A stretch of DNA of 34,525 bases, taken from assembly GCA_003452965.1 (NCBI GenBank), contig DMMW01000010.1, forward strand, positions 1 through 34,525, written 5' to 3'. Source of the stretch: Elusimicrobiota bacterium. GTDB lineage: Bacteria; Elusimicrobiota; UBA8919. Positions 15,133 to 23,700 of this stretch are shown here, piece after piece (the stretch's first letter is position 1; every line of letters starts with the position of its first letter). A program made the position numbers and the translations under genes. The notes beneath the pieces are model-generated. The model had not been told where the DNA came from, made no database searches, and saw only the letters and a program-made list of their open reading frames with translations.

Positions 15133-16357
15133 AATAAATGATTATATTAAAATAGTAGGTGAGGATATAATAGAAGAGTTAAAAATCCTTAGTGAAAGAT
15201 TAAAAGGTAAAGTTATCCAAAATATCAATTCTACCTCTGTAGGTGGAGGTGTTGCAGAGATATTGAACAGAATAGTTCCGCTAATGAATGAACTTGGAGT
15301 GGATACCCGTTGGGATTTGATAAAAGGCGGCGAAAGATTTTTCAATATAACAAAGAGATTTCACAATACGCTGCATGGCATACCAGCCGAAATAAGCGAC
15401 GAAGAATTTGATTATTTTTTACAAGTGGAAAACGAGAACGCACAAGCGATAAATTTTTATGGCGATGTGATATTGATTCATGACCCGCAACCAATCGGGC
15501 TTATCAACAGAAAAAAAGATTTCGGTAATAATAAGAAGTGGATATGGAGATGCCATATTGACATTTCCCATCCCGAAATTAAGGTATGGGATTTTTTAAA
15601 GCAGTTTATTAATTCATACGATGCATCAATATTTTCTGCTCCGGTGTTTTCAAAGGAACTTCCCATAAAACAATTCTTAATCTCACCATCTATAGATCCG
15701 CTTTCCGATAAAAACAAAGAACTTGATGCATCTACTATTGATTCTGTTTTATATAAATATAAAATTACCAAAGATAAACCGATTATAACACAGATTTCAC
15801 GCTATGATATATTGAAAGACCCGCTTGGAGTAATAGATGCGTTCAAATTAGTACGGAAACATATTGATTGTCAATTAATACTTGCTGGAAATACAGCTAC
15901 TGATGATCCGGAACATGACAAGGTTTTAAATATGGTAAAAGAGAAAGCTGGAAATGATTCGGATATTCATATACTTGTAATAGAACCTGCAAATAATGAT
16001 ATTGAAATAAACGCTTTACAGCGTGCATCGGATATAGTTTTACAAAAATCACTTAAGGAAGGCTTCGGACTTACAGTTTCTGAAGCACTTTGGAAGAAAA
16101 AACCTGTAATTGCAGGGGCTGTTGGTGGAATTCCGCTACAAATTACGCATAAACATTCTGGAATTCTTACCCATACTGTGGAAGGAACGGCTTATTGGAT
16201 AAAACAACTCATTAATTCGCCTGAATATGCCAAAAAACTCGGTCTAAACGGGCATGAACACATAAAGAACAATTTTCTTCTAACTCGCCATATTCTCGAA
16301 TACTTTCTTTTATTCACTTCACTTTATCACAGCGGTGACATCATCCACCTTAATTAG
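15125..16357 (+). CDS. treT: TreT-type trehalose synthase (GT4 glycosyltransferase)
   Basis: 410 aa, the size of archaeal TreT. TreT joins NDP-glucose and free glucose to trehalose in one step and can run backwards. NSTSVGGGVAEIL (35-47) is the acceptor-side glycine loop. The C-terminal Rossmann half has QISRYDILKDP, LAGNTATDDPEHD and the GT4 EGFGLTVSE motif (312-320) with donor-contacting Glu312 and Glu320. The overlap with the DUF5752 gene shows tight coupling. With OtsA/OtsB in the same cluster the cell has two trehalose routes using different acceptors. The specific donor cannot be read from sequence; other GT4 disaccharide synthases are the main alternative. Confidence 0.8.
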   Translation: MAKINDYIKIVGEDIIEELKILSERLKGKVIQNINSTSVGGGVAEILNRIVPLMNELGVDTRWDLIKGGERFFNITKRFHNTLHGIPAEISDEEFDYFLQVENENAQAINFYGDVILIHDPQPIGLINRKKDFGNNKKWIWRCHIDISHPEIKVWDFLKQFINSYDASIFSAPVFSKELPIKQFLISPSIDPLSDKNKELDASTIDSVLYKYKITKDKPIITQISRYDILKDPLGVIDAFKLVRKHIDCQLILAGNTATDDPEHDKVLNMVKEKAGNDSDIHILVIEPANNDIEINALQRASDIVLQKSLKEGFGLTVSEALWKKKPVIAGAVGGIPLQITHKHSGILTHTVEGTAYWIKQLINSPEYAKKLGLNGHEHIKNNFLLTRHILEYFLLFTSLYHSGDIIHLN

Positions 16358-16431
16358 GGTCTGCTGAAAAACTCCATGCCTACACTAAAGCTTCGGCAGG
16401 CAGGCAGCATCCCCCTGATGAATATTCCTAT

Positions 16432-17127
16432 CTAATCTGTATTTTTAATACTCAGGATTTCTTTCAAAGGAACTATTTCATATCCTTTCTTCTTAATTCC
16501 GGTTATTATCTCGGGCAACGCTTCCGCAGTCAGTTTCTTTTCATGCATTAATATTATAGCACCAGGTTTAATTTTATTTAGATATTTTTCTACAAGTTGG
16601 TCCTTTGACATTTTTTTCCAATCGAACCCAAAAGACCAATTAACAATAATATATTTTCTTTCTTTTGCCACCTCTTCAACAACAGGGGAATTAAAACCGT
16701 TCGGCATTCTTAAAAACAGCGGTTTAACATCTGTTATATCCTTTATCATCTCCTCTGTCCTATCAATCTCATCGATTAATATTTTTTTAAATTCGTTTTT
16801 TGTTTTCTTTTTTCTTAAGTTATAAAAACTTAAATGTGAATAGGTATGATTTCCAATTTCCTGCCCGTATTGTATATATTTATTCGCTGAGTTCGGAAAT
16901 CGTGCCATATTAGAACCAAGAATAAAAAAGGTTGCTTTGATTTTCTCCTTTTTTAAAATTTCAAATATTTTATCATGTACAAACGGATTAGGTCCGTCAT
17001 CAAAAGTTAATGTAACCCATTTTTTTGTCGGCAATCCATCGGAATAAAATTTACCGTATTTTAGTTCTTCTGCTTGTAAATTTATACTTAAAAGTAAAAT
17101 ATAAAATATTAATACTATTTTTTTCAT
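16432..17127 (-). CDS. Secreted polysaccharide deacetylase (NodB/CE4)
   Basis: 231 aa. A signal peptide (MKKIVLIFYILLLSINLQA, cleavage near 19/20) directs export. The NodB domain: TFDDG (41-45) with Asp43 and the metal-binding Asp44, HTYSH (94-98) with both metal histidines, RMPNG (140-144), and IILMHE with His195. It should remove N- or O-acetyl groups from a cell-surface polymer such as peptidoglycan or chitin-like oligosaccharide. Start: ATG at 17127, seven bases after the zincin stop and giving the signal peptide; upstream in-frame starts lie inside the zincin gene. Probably coupled to it. It converges with the TreT gene; the 74 bases between hold only a weak repeat-like stretch. Confidence 0.88.
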   Translation of the reverse strand: MKKIVLIFYILLLSINLQAEELKYGKFYSDGLPTKKWVTLTFDDGPNPFVHDKIFEILKKEKIKATFFILGSNMARFPNSANKYIQYGQEIGNHTYSHLSFYNLRKKKTKNEFKKILIDEIDRTEEMIKDITDVKPLFLRMPNGFNSPVVEEVAKERKYIIVNWSFGFDWKKMSKDQLVEKYLNKIKPGAIILMHEKKLTAEALPEIITGIKKKGYEIVPLKEILSIKNTD

Positions 17128-17134
17128 TTTTTGA

Positions 17135-17497
17135 TTAAACAAGGTAATTCCGTAATTCATCCTCAGAAAAACCAAAGTAATGACCAATTTCATGAATCAC
17201 CGTTTTTATTATCTGGGTTTCCATTTCTTCTTGTTCTGTGAAAGCCATTACAAAACTTTCTTTATATAATTCAATTCTCGTCGGTTCACTCTGTATATTG
17301 AAAATGGAACGTTTATTGTGCGGAACACCTATGAATACACCAAATACAATACTGTTCTTAAATTTATCCTTAACAGCAGCCGGCACACTTTCTCTTGGAA
17401 GTAACCTAATATTCTCTTTTTCTAATATTTTTTTAAATTTCCTGGGAATTCTATTAAAGGCTTCTTCAATAATTTTTTCAAATTGATTCATATCCAT
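17135..17497 (-). CDS. Minimal zinc metallopeptidase-like protein (zincin, PF06262-type)
   Basis: 120 aa, a single small domain. HEIGHYFGFSEDEL (102-115) fits HExxHxxGxxxxxL, with His102 and His106 as zinc ligands and Glu103 as catalytic base. No signal peptide, so cytoplasmic. Substrates of this family are mostly unknown. The start is ATG at 17497 or at 17491; neither has a ribosome-binding site. It lies 52 bases after the RND gene on the same strand and just before the deacetylase. Confidence 0.75.
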   Translation of the reverse strand: MDMNQFEKIIEEAFNRIPRKFKKILEKENIRLLPRESVPAAVKDKFKNSIVFGVFIGVPHNKRSIFNIQSEPTRIELYKESFVMAFTEQEEMETQIIKTVIHEIGHYFGFSEDELRNYLV

Positions 17498-17549
17498 ATT
17501 TAATCAGAAATATTTAATTAAGGACAGCTATCCCTAATTATCCCTCTAA

Positions 17550-20500
17550 TCATTCATGTTCGTGTTTTTTTTCAAGTTCCGACATAGCTTCTTTAACATC
17601 TTTTAAATGTTTGCGGCTTTCAAATACCGACATAAGGCTGTATACACAAGGCACTACAAACAGGGTAAGCAGTGTTGAAAGGAACACACCACCTATGATA
17701 ACCACAGCCATAGGTACTCTTGTTTCTGCACCCGGTCCTAATGCAAGTGCGGGCGGGATTGCGGCGGCAATAGTTGAAAAGGATGTCATTATAATAGGTC
17801 TTAATCTTACAGGACAAGCTTCCATAAGCGCTTCCCTAACATCTTTCCCGCTTTCTCTCTTTTGGTTTGTAAAATCTACAAGTAAAATAGAATTTTTTTT
17901 CACAATACCCATTAATAAAATTATACCTATAGCGCTATACATATTCAACGATTTTCCGGTAATGAGCATAGCGAATATAGCACCTGAAATACTAAAGGGA
18001 AGAGCAATAAGTACCGTGAAAGGATGAATAAAACTATTAAACTGCGTTCCTAAAACCATATATGCTACAAATATACCGAGAATCAATGCTATATATAAAC
18101 TATTAAACGAGTCTTTAAATGTCTGAGCGCTTCCAGAAAAAACCAGCTTATATTCTTCTGGCAGAATTCTTTTACCCAAAGCTTGTACAATTTTAAGCGC
18201 TTCACCCTGAGATTTACCCAACGGAATGTTTGCATACATCCTTATTGCACGTTCTCGGTTTTTACGCGTTATTGAAAGCAAAGTTGGCTTTTCTACTATA
18301 CTTACAACTTCAGAAAGCCGTATAAGTTCACCCCGATTGTTTCGTATCCATATTTTACTTATATCGGAAACATTGCGTCTGTCTTTTTCGACAAGCTGGA
18401 CTCTTACATCATATCGCCTACCACCTTTTGAATATTTGCCGGAACGTACTCCGCCGATTAACGCATTAATAGTATTACCTATCGCGGAAATACTTACACC
18501 ATGGTTTGCAGCTTTTTGTCTATCGGGGACTACATTTACTTCAGGCATTCCAAGAACATAATCAGAATTTACGTCGGTTAAAAATTCTGTTTTTTCCATT
18601 TCTTCTTCCATTATTCTGCTGAAATTTGCAAGCTTATCCCAATCGGGACCATTAATAGTAAACTCAACAGGGAATCCACGCCTTCCCCCCAGACTCATAA
18701 GCGAAGGATCCTGAATAACTACTTTTTCAACACCTGCAATAGTCCTTAAACTTTTGCGTAAAATAGGTATTAATTCTTGTTGTGTCAATGGTTGTTTTTT
18801 ACTTTTATCTATAGGGCGCTGATTGTATGGTTTTAAGGTAAGCATTATTTGACCGGTATTTACCATATCACCGCCAATATTTGTAAAATATGCTTCTATT
18901 TCCTTAATATTTATTAGTTGCTCTTCAATATTTTTAAAAATATCATCAGTATACTCTAATGATGAACCTACTTTTGTTTCCATCCTAACCATTAATCTAC
19001 TTATATCCTGTGCTGGTGTAAACTCGGTTTTAACTAATTTTACGAGCAGCAATGAACCAACAAAGAAAATTATGGAGGTAAGCACAACTTTCAAACGATT
19101 ATCTAAACACCAATTTAATAGTTTTGAATAAATTCTTTTAAAAGATAACATAAAACTATCTATTATTTTCCCAAGTTGCGTAACATGCCCAACTTGTAAG
19201 AACTGAGCGCAAAACATCGGGGTAAGTGTCAAAGCTCCTAATAATGAAATTGCAACTGCAACAGAGATAGTAACTCCAAACTGGAGAAAATAGCGACCAA
19301 TTACTCCTTCCATAAAAATAACAGGTACAAATATCGCAAGTATTGCAGCTGTTGCAGCAATTGCGGCAAATGTAATTTCACGTGCACCCCATATAGCCGC
19401 TTTTACCTTAGTTTCGCCTGCTTCTCTGTGTCTCGCAATATTTTCAAGCATCATAATAGCGTCATCAACCACTATACCTATCACTAACGAAAGTCCTAAA
19501 AGTGTAAACATATTAAGCGTAAACCCGAGAATATACATTACAAAAAGTGTTCCGCATAATGACATAGGTATAGTTAAAAATACATTTAATGCTGAACTGA
19601 ACGAGCCTAAAAACAACCAGCTTACCATGCCTGTGAGTAAAATAGATAATATCATCACAAAATACATTTCATGAATAGATTCCTCAATAACGTTAGTTGT
19701 ATCAAAGCGTATTGCCAAAACCAGACCTTCAGGCAGATATTTGTTCATATTATCAAGTTTCTTTTTAACTTCTTTAGCTACCTTGACTGCATTTGTACCG
19801 CGTTGTTTTCGTATACCCATGCCTACAGTTGTGACTCCCATAGCGCGTGAAATCCTGCGGATATTTTCAGTGCCTTCTTCAACTTCTGCAACATCTCCAA
19901 TAGTGAATTTTTTCCAGATAGGTGAACCTCTACGTGCGGGAATTATCAATGACGCAAACTCCTCAACAGAGCCAGCTTCACCCACTACCCGTATATTCAT
20001 TTCCTTCTTACCGGTATCTATATAACCTGCAGGTACTTCTGCATGTTCGGATTGAATTGCTGAAGTAATATCATCTATTGTCATTTCGTTGTTTCGCATT
20101 TTTTCGGCATTCAACCATACTCTAAGATTGGGTTCGGCAAAACCTCCCATAAAAACCTCACCTACACCGGGAGTAGTTGCCAGTTGGTCAACTATTTGAT
20201 TCTTTGTATATTCCATAAGATATTTCAACGGTTTGTTTCCAGACAAAGAAATCCATAATATCGGCTGGTCTTCAGTATTGCTTTTTGAGATAATAGGCGG
20301 TTCTGCATCGCGAGGCAGGTTCCTCTGACTGCGTGCTACTGAGCTCTGAACATCCTGCAGAGCAACATCTATATTTTTATTAATATCAAAATAAACAGTA
20401 ACTCTTGAACGACCTCTTTGTGAACTAGATAAAACTTCCTGAACACCTTCAATACCCATAACCGCATCTTCCAAAGAATTAGTAACTTCCGTCTCCATAA

Positions 20501-20672
20501 CTTCAGGAGATGCGCCTTCCCATGAACAGGATACTGAAAGCACCGGTTGATCTACATCGGGAAGCTGACTTATGCCAAGTTGAAAAAAAGAAATTATTCC
20601 AAAGATGATAATACCAAACATCACCATCCATGCAAATACAGGATTTTTAATTGAAAAATCCGATAAAGTCAT
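17550..20672 (-). CDS. RND-family multidrug efflux transporter (HAE1/AcrB-like)
   Basis: 1040 aa, full length. Inner-membrane proton-driven pump with 12 membrane helices and two large periplasmic loops. It begins FSIKNPVFAWMVMFGIIIFG (TM1). TM4 contains the proton-relay pair Asp403-Asp404 (GIVVDDAIMMLENIARH), and the matching lysine is in TM10 (MGIVKKNSILLVDF). The R-x-G-rich docking and porter segments are typical of HAE1 pumps that expel drugs, detergents or lipids. A strong AAGGAG precedes the ATG. It follows the outer-membrane channel gene by 20 bases. Unusually, no periplasmic adaptor (MFP) gene is found in this operon. Confidence 0.95.
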   Translation of the reverse strand: MTLSDFSIKNPVFAWMVMFGIIIFGIISFFQLGISQLPDVDQPVLSVSCSWEGASPEVMETEVTNSLEDAVMGIEGVQEVLSSSQRGRSRVTVYFDINKNIDVALQDVQSSVARSQRNLPRDAEPPIISKSNTEDQPILWISLSGNKPLKYLMEYTKNQIVDQLATTPGVGEVFMGGFAEPNLRVWLNAEKMRNNEMTIDDITSAIQSEHAEVPAGYIDTGKKEMNIRVVGEAGSVEEFASLIIPARRGSPIWKKFTIGDVAEVEEGTENIRRISRAMGVTTVGMGIRKQRGTNAVKVAKEVKKKLDNMNKYLPEGLVLAIRFDTTNVIEESIHEMYFVMILSILLTGMVSWLFLGSFSSALNVFLTIPMSLCGTLFVMYILGFTLNMFTLLGLSLVIGIVVDDAIMMLENIARHREAGETKVKAAIWGAREITFAAIAATAAILAIFVPVIFMEGVIGRYFLQFGVTISVAVAISLLGALTLTPMFCAQFLQVGHVTQLGKIIDSFMLSFKRIYSKLLNWCLDNRLKVVLTSIIFFVGSLLLVKLVKTEFTPAQDISRLMVRMETKVGSSLEYTDDIFKNIEEQLINIKEIEAYFTNIGGDMVNTGQIMLTLKPYNQRPIDKSKKQPLTQQELIPILRKSLRTIAGVEKVVIQDPSLMSLGGRRGFPVEFTINGPDWDKLANFSRIMEEEMEKTEFLTDVNSDYVLGMPEVNVVPDRQKAANHGVSISAIGNTINALIGGVRSGKYSKGGRRYDVRVQLVEKDRRNVSDISKIWIRNNRGELIRLSEVVSIVEKPTLLSITRKNRERAIRMYANIPLGKSQGEALKIVQALGKRILPEEYKLVFSGSAQTFKDSFNSLYIALILGIFVAYMVLGTQFNSFIHPFTVLIALPFSISGAIFAMLITGKSLNMYSAIGIILLMGIVKKNSILLVDFTNQKRESGKDVREALMEACPVRLRPIIMTSFSTIAAAIPPALALGPGAETRVPMAVVIIGGVFLSTLLTLFVVPCVYSLMSVFESRKHLKDVKEAMSELEKKHEHE

Positions 20673-20692
20673 ATAAAAATCTCCTTAAAAAT

Positions 20693-21934
20693 CTATTGAT
20701 TTGCTGCAGCATTCAGTAATGCTTTATCTATTTTCGCTTCAACAAGTGCCCTGTCTAAATTACGTTTTGCATCAGACATTGTAGTCATAGCTGCTAATAC
20801 ATCAAGATTATTAACTAATCCGAGTTTATAGTCGCGTAATTGTAGCTGGTAACTTTTTTCGGCTTTTTCGTATGATTCCCTATACGCCTTGACTTGATTA
20901 AGTGAAGATATAAGAGCCTGATAATACTTTTTAACCTCGCTAACAGCGTCTTGCTCAATTAAATCTAATTTGCTTTCCATTTCCTGGAGCCTAAAAGATA
21001 CTTCTTTTATTCTACTACGAATAATTCCACCTTGAAACAAAGTCGCATCCAAATAAATATAAGCGTCCCATTCACTATCAACATTTCCGTTGTTTCGGTT
21101 AATATATTTAGAACCTTCAAGATTAAGTGTGGGTAAAAGAGAACCTTTAGCTATACGCAATTCATAAGATTGTATTTCTTTATCTTGTCGTGCGGATTCA
21201 ATATCAGCTCTGTCTTTAACAGAATCAACATAATATTCCAATATACCCGCATCAGTTATATCCTGGGTATCATCATCAACTTTAAGTGAAGCCGAATCCA
21301 TATAAACTAAACGACTAAGGATTTCTACAGCATTTGCACGTTCACCTGCGGTTTTTTCAAGCTGAGCCTTAAAAGTAGCAATCTGAGATTCAACGGCAAG
21401 CACTTCGCTTTCCCGCGATTTTCCTAAGCGGAACCTTTCATTAAGTTCTTTTACTCTGTCCTGCATAAGTTTAAGTATATATTTCAAGTTTACAATATCT
21501 ACATCGGCTTGAACAACAGAAAAAAAAGCTTGTGATACATCCGCTTTTAGTAAACGCAAGGTATTGTTAAATAATGCCTGTTCTTTTTTAATTTCTGCTT
21601 TTGATTGGGATATCGCTTTAGTTTTTCTAAAACCATAAAACAAAGGTTGGCTCAAAGTGAATTTGGAATCACCGCCACCTGATGCATATTCACCGCCTGC
21701 GGTATCTCTCTGAAATCTTGAATATCTGAATCTAATATCCGGAAGCATTTCACCTCTTCTTTGGTTTAGTAACTGTTCTGCTTCGAGATGTTTTTGTTTT
21801 TGTATATTTAATTCAAGACTATGCGACTGTGCCATATCAAGGCATTGTTTCAGCGTCCAGCCGTCAGCACCGTTTTCAGCATACATACAGGACACACAAA
21901 TTGGAATAAGTAATAGAAATGACAAAATATTCAT
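20693..21934 (-). CDS. TolC-family outer-membrane efflux protein
   Basis: 413 aa. Signal peptide of about 19 residues (MNILSFLLLIPICVSCMYA). Two outer-membrane-efflux repeats follow, each a beta-strand pair and long coiled-coil helices; FTLSQPLFYGFRKTKAI and LDATLFQGGIIRSRIKE mark the equivalent positions of the two halves. It forms a trimeric outer-membrane and periplasmic tunnel for the RND pump encoded next. First gene of the leftward unit. No ribosome-binding site is evident, and only a weak promoter-like pair (TTTACT, 17 bases, TAATAT) lies upstream on the minus strand. Confidence 0.9.
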   Translation of the reverse strand: MNILSFLLLIPICVSCMYAENGADGWTLKQCLDMAQSHSLELNIQKQKHLEAEQLLNQRRGEMLPDIRFRYSRFQRDTAGGEYASGGGDSKFTLSQPLFYGFRKTKAISQSKAEIKKEQALFNNTLRLLKADVSQAFFSVVQADVDIVNLKYILKLMQDRVKELNERFRLGKSRESEVLAVESQIATFKAQLEKTAGERANAVEILSRLVYMDSASLKVDDDTQDITDAGILEYYVDSVKDRADIESARQDKEIQSYELRIAKGSLLPTLNLEGSKYINRNNGNVDSEWDAYIYLDATLFQGGIIRSRIKEVSFRLQEMESKLDLIEQDAVSEVKKYYQALISSLNQVKAYRESYEKAEKSYQLQLRDYKLGLVNNLDVLAAMTTMSDAKRNLDRALVEAKIDKALLNAAANQ

Positions 21935-21998
21935 AATTAAAATACTTTTAAAAAAAGGGATATTACATTAGATGTTTAAATCAGTAAAAAGGTTTACT

Positions 21999-22070
21999 CC
22001 ATTAGAGATTAGTTATTGTGGAATATAAATTACCACGGAATCATATTAAAGCGTTTTCTATCTCTAATGG
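21999..22070. repeat. Inverted repeat in the channel / SPFH divergent spacer
   Basis: CCATTAGAGAT (21999-22009) pairs with ATCTCTAATGG (22060-22070), 11 bp perfect, with an inner GTGG/CCAC pair. TTACTCC stands next to each end. It could be a regulatory structure or a short element. The rest of the 21935-22477 spacer is A+T-rich, with a repeat-derived stretch at about 22199-22275 that resembles pieces at 16365 and 7716 (ACTCCAT-type). Confidence 0.5.
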
Positions 22071-22322
22071 GGCTTACTCCTTACGAAAATATTGATAAGG
22101 ATATTTCTCAACAAGCACATTATATATTTTTCAACTAACTTTGCAACCTTAAAATAAAAAAACCTTAAAAAATAATATTATACAATTTAAAAAAACACTG
22201 TCGGGATAAACTCCATTGGCAGTCGCAATCTTGCCTGCCTAAGATTTCTTGTCCTTCGTAGCTTTATCGGTTGAAATTGAAAATTGACCCACCATAGAAG
22301 AAGTTAATCAAAGAATTCCTCC

Positions 22323-22350
22323 TTGTTTTTTCATAAAAATTGGATATAAT
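22323..22350 (+). promoter_or_regulatory. Candidate promoter of the SPFH gene
   Basis: TTGTTT (22323-22328), 16 bases, TATAAT (22345-22350), with the SPFH ATG 128 bases downstream. The -35 box is weak. A 14-base piece (TGTAGTATGTCCCC, 22385-22398) in the leader recurs at 26879-26892. Confidence 0.4.
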
Positions 22351-22477
22351 CAGTTAAGTAAGTTAATATGATGTGTATGAGATATGTAGTATGTCCCCAG
22401 CATCCCAGAAATCGTAGGAAAAGCAGGATAATATAAATGGAGTGTCTTTGACATTACCATATTCTTTAGGAGGTCAT

Positions 22478-23338
22478 ATGATAGACGAAAAAGATGTTTA
22501 TGAGGCTAAGAAGAAAGTGCAGTCTGCAATGAAGGATGCGACTGTAAGGATGGCGGTGATTGTTGGGGCGATTCTGTTGGGCATTCTGTTCTTTAGACCA
22601 TGGATCCAGATTGGTCCTGGCGAAAGAGGTGTTGTCTTAAATTTTGGTGCTGTTCAGAAAAACGTGCTTGGAGAAGGATTGCATTTTAGGATACCTATAG
22701 TGCAGACGATTGCCATAATGGATGTAAAGGTGCAGAAGGCAGAGACAGGTGCTGCATCCGCCTCGTCCGATCTTCAGGATGTGACATCATCGGTTGCGCT
22801 TAACTATCATATAGTCCCGGATAAGGCAAATGTTGTCTATCAAACCATCGGGGTATACTTTAAGGAGCGTATTATAGACCCTGCAATACAAGAGGTAATG
22901 AAAGCTGTGTCAGCCAAGTATACAGCAGAAGAACTTATAACAAAGAGGGCAGCAGTAAGCGAGGCTATAAGAGAAACACTTGCTGAAAGACTTTTAGCAT
23001 ATAATATAGCAGTTGATGCATTTTCCATTATCTCATTCAGTTTCTCTAAGGTATTTACAGAAGCCATTGAGTCAAAACAGACAGCAGAACAGCTTGCACT
23101 AAAAGCAAAGAGAGACCTGGATAGGATAAAGATAGAGGCGGAGCAGACAATTACGGCAGCAAAAGCAGAGGCGGAGTCCCTGAGGCTGCAAAGAGCGAAT
23201 ATTTCTACGGACCTTATAGAATTGAGAAAAATAGAGGCAAACCTTAAGGCAATAGATAAGTGGAATGGAATCCTTCCGCAGGTTACAGGTAGCGGAGCAA
23301 TACCATTTATTGGAGTAGGGGATATACAGAAAAAATAA
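22478..23338 (+). CDS. SPFH/prohibitin-family membrane protein
   Basis: 286 aa. A short cytoplasmic N-terminus, one membrane helix (about 25-41, AVIVGAILLGILFF), then the SPFH domain (IQIGPGERGVVLNFGAV...GLHFRIPIVQTIAIMDVKVQK) and a long helical, coiled-coil C-terminus (SKQTAEQLALKAKRDLDRIKIEAEQTI). Prohibitin-like proteins form large rings on the membrane and modulate FtsH-type proteases or membrane microdomains. Start: ATG at 22478 with AGGAGG four bases upstream; 12 further upstream codons contain that site. The gene is visibly richer in G+C than its neighbours: 29/60 and 28/60 in two lines I counted (22501-22560, 23101-23160). This hints at transfer. Confidence 0.88.
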   Translation: MIDEKDVYEAKKKVQSAMKDATVRMAVIVGAILLGILFFRPWIQIGPGERGVVLNFGAVQKNVLGEGLHFRIPIVQTIAIMDVKVQKAETGAASASSDLQDVTSSVALNYHIVPDKANVVYQTIGVYFKERIIDPAIQEVMKAVSAKYTAEELITKRAAVSEAIRETLAERLLAYNIAVDAFSIISFSFSKVFTEAIESKQTAEQLALKAKRDLDRIKIEAEQTITAAKAEAESLRLQRANISTDLIELRKIEANLKAIDKWNGILPQVTGSGAIPFIGVGDIQKK

Positions 23339-23341
23339 ATT

Positions 23342-23614
23342 ATGAGTAGATATTTTCTTTTTCTTATTATTGCGGGGATAGTAGGCGGTATTATAGCCAG
23401 AAGAAACGGGCGCAACTTTACAATCTGGTTTATGCTATGTGTCCTTTTCCCTTTTCTTATCATTGTTATTGCGTTACTTCCACCTTTGCTATCTGAAGGA
23501 TATACAAAAAAGTGTCCTTACTGTGCAGAAATTATTAAAGAAACCGCAAAATTTTGTAAACACTGTGGTAAGGAGCAACCTATAGATATGGTCAGGGTGT
23601 CTTCTAATAAATAA
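23342..23614 (+). CDS. Small membrane protein with C-terminal zinc ribbon
   Basis: 90 aa. Two hydrophobic segments (about 4-19 and 28-50) are followed by a zinc ribbon, CPYCAEIIKETAKFCKHCG (58-76). Such proteins are common next to membrane-scaffold genes; no activity is known. Its ATG lies three bases after the SPFH stop, so the two are almost certainly co-transcribed and may act together at the membrane. Confidence 0.75.
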   Translation: MSRYFLFLIIAGIVGGIIARRNGRNFTIWFMLCVLFPFLIIVIALLPPLLSEGYTKKCPYCAEIIKETAKFCKHCGKEQPIDMVRVSSNK

Positions 23615-23616
23615 CT

Positions 23617-23691
23617 ATGCATCTCAACGACATGTCTAAATGTCCGGTTTGTAGAAACTTTATTTCTTTTTGTAATGAATGTTGTAGGTAA
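23617..23691 (+). CDS. Possible 24-residue cysteine-rich micro-ORF
   Basis: A 25-codon frame starting two bases after the zinc-ribbon gene's stop encodes CPVCRNFISFCNECC near its C-terminus, a compact CxxC...CxxCC pattern. There is no ribosome-binding site. It may be a truncated second zinc ribbon rather than a working gene. Confidence 0.3.
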   Translation: MHLNDMSKCPVCRNFISFCNECCR

Positions 23692-23700
23692 ATATTTAAC

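Noticed and set aside
16358..16431. Intrinsic terminator between convergent treT and deacetylase genes
   Set aside because: Only a weak TGCCT/AGGCA pairing with no T tract; it looks like a fragment of dispersed repeat.
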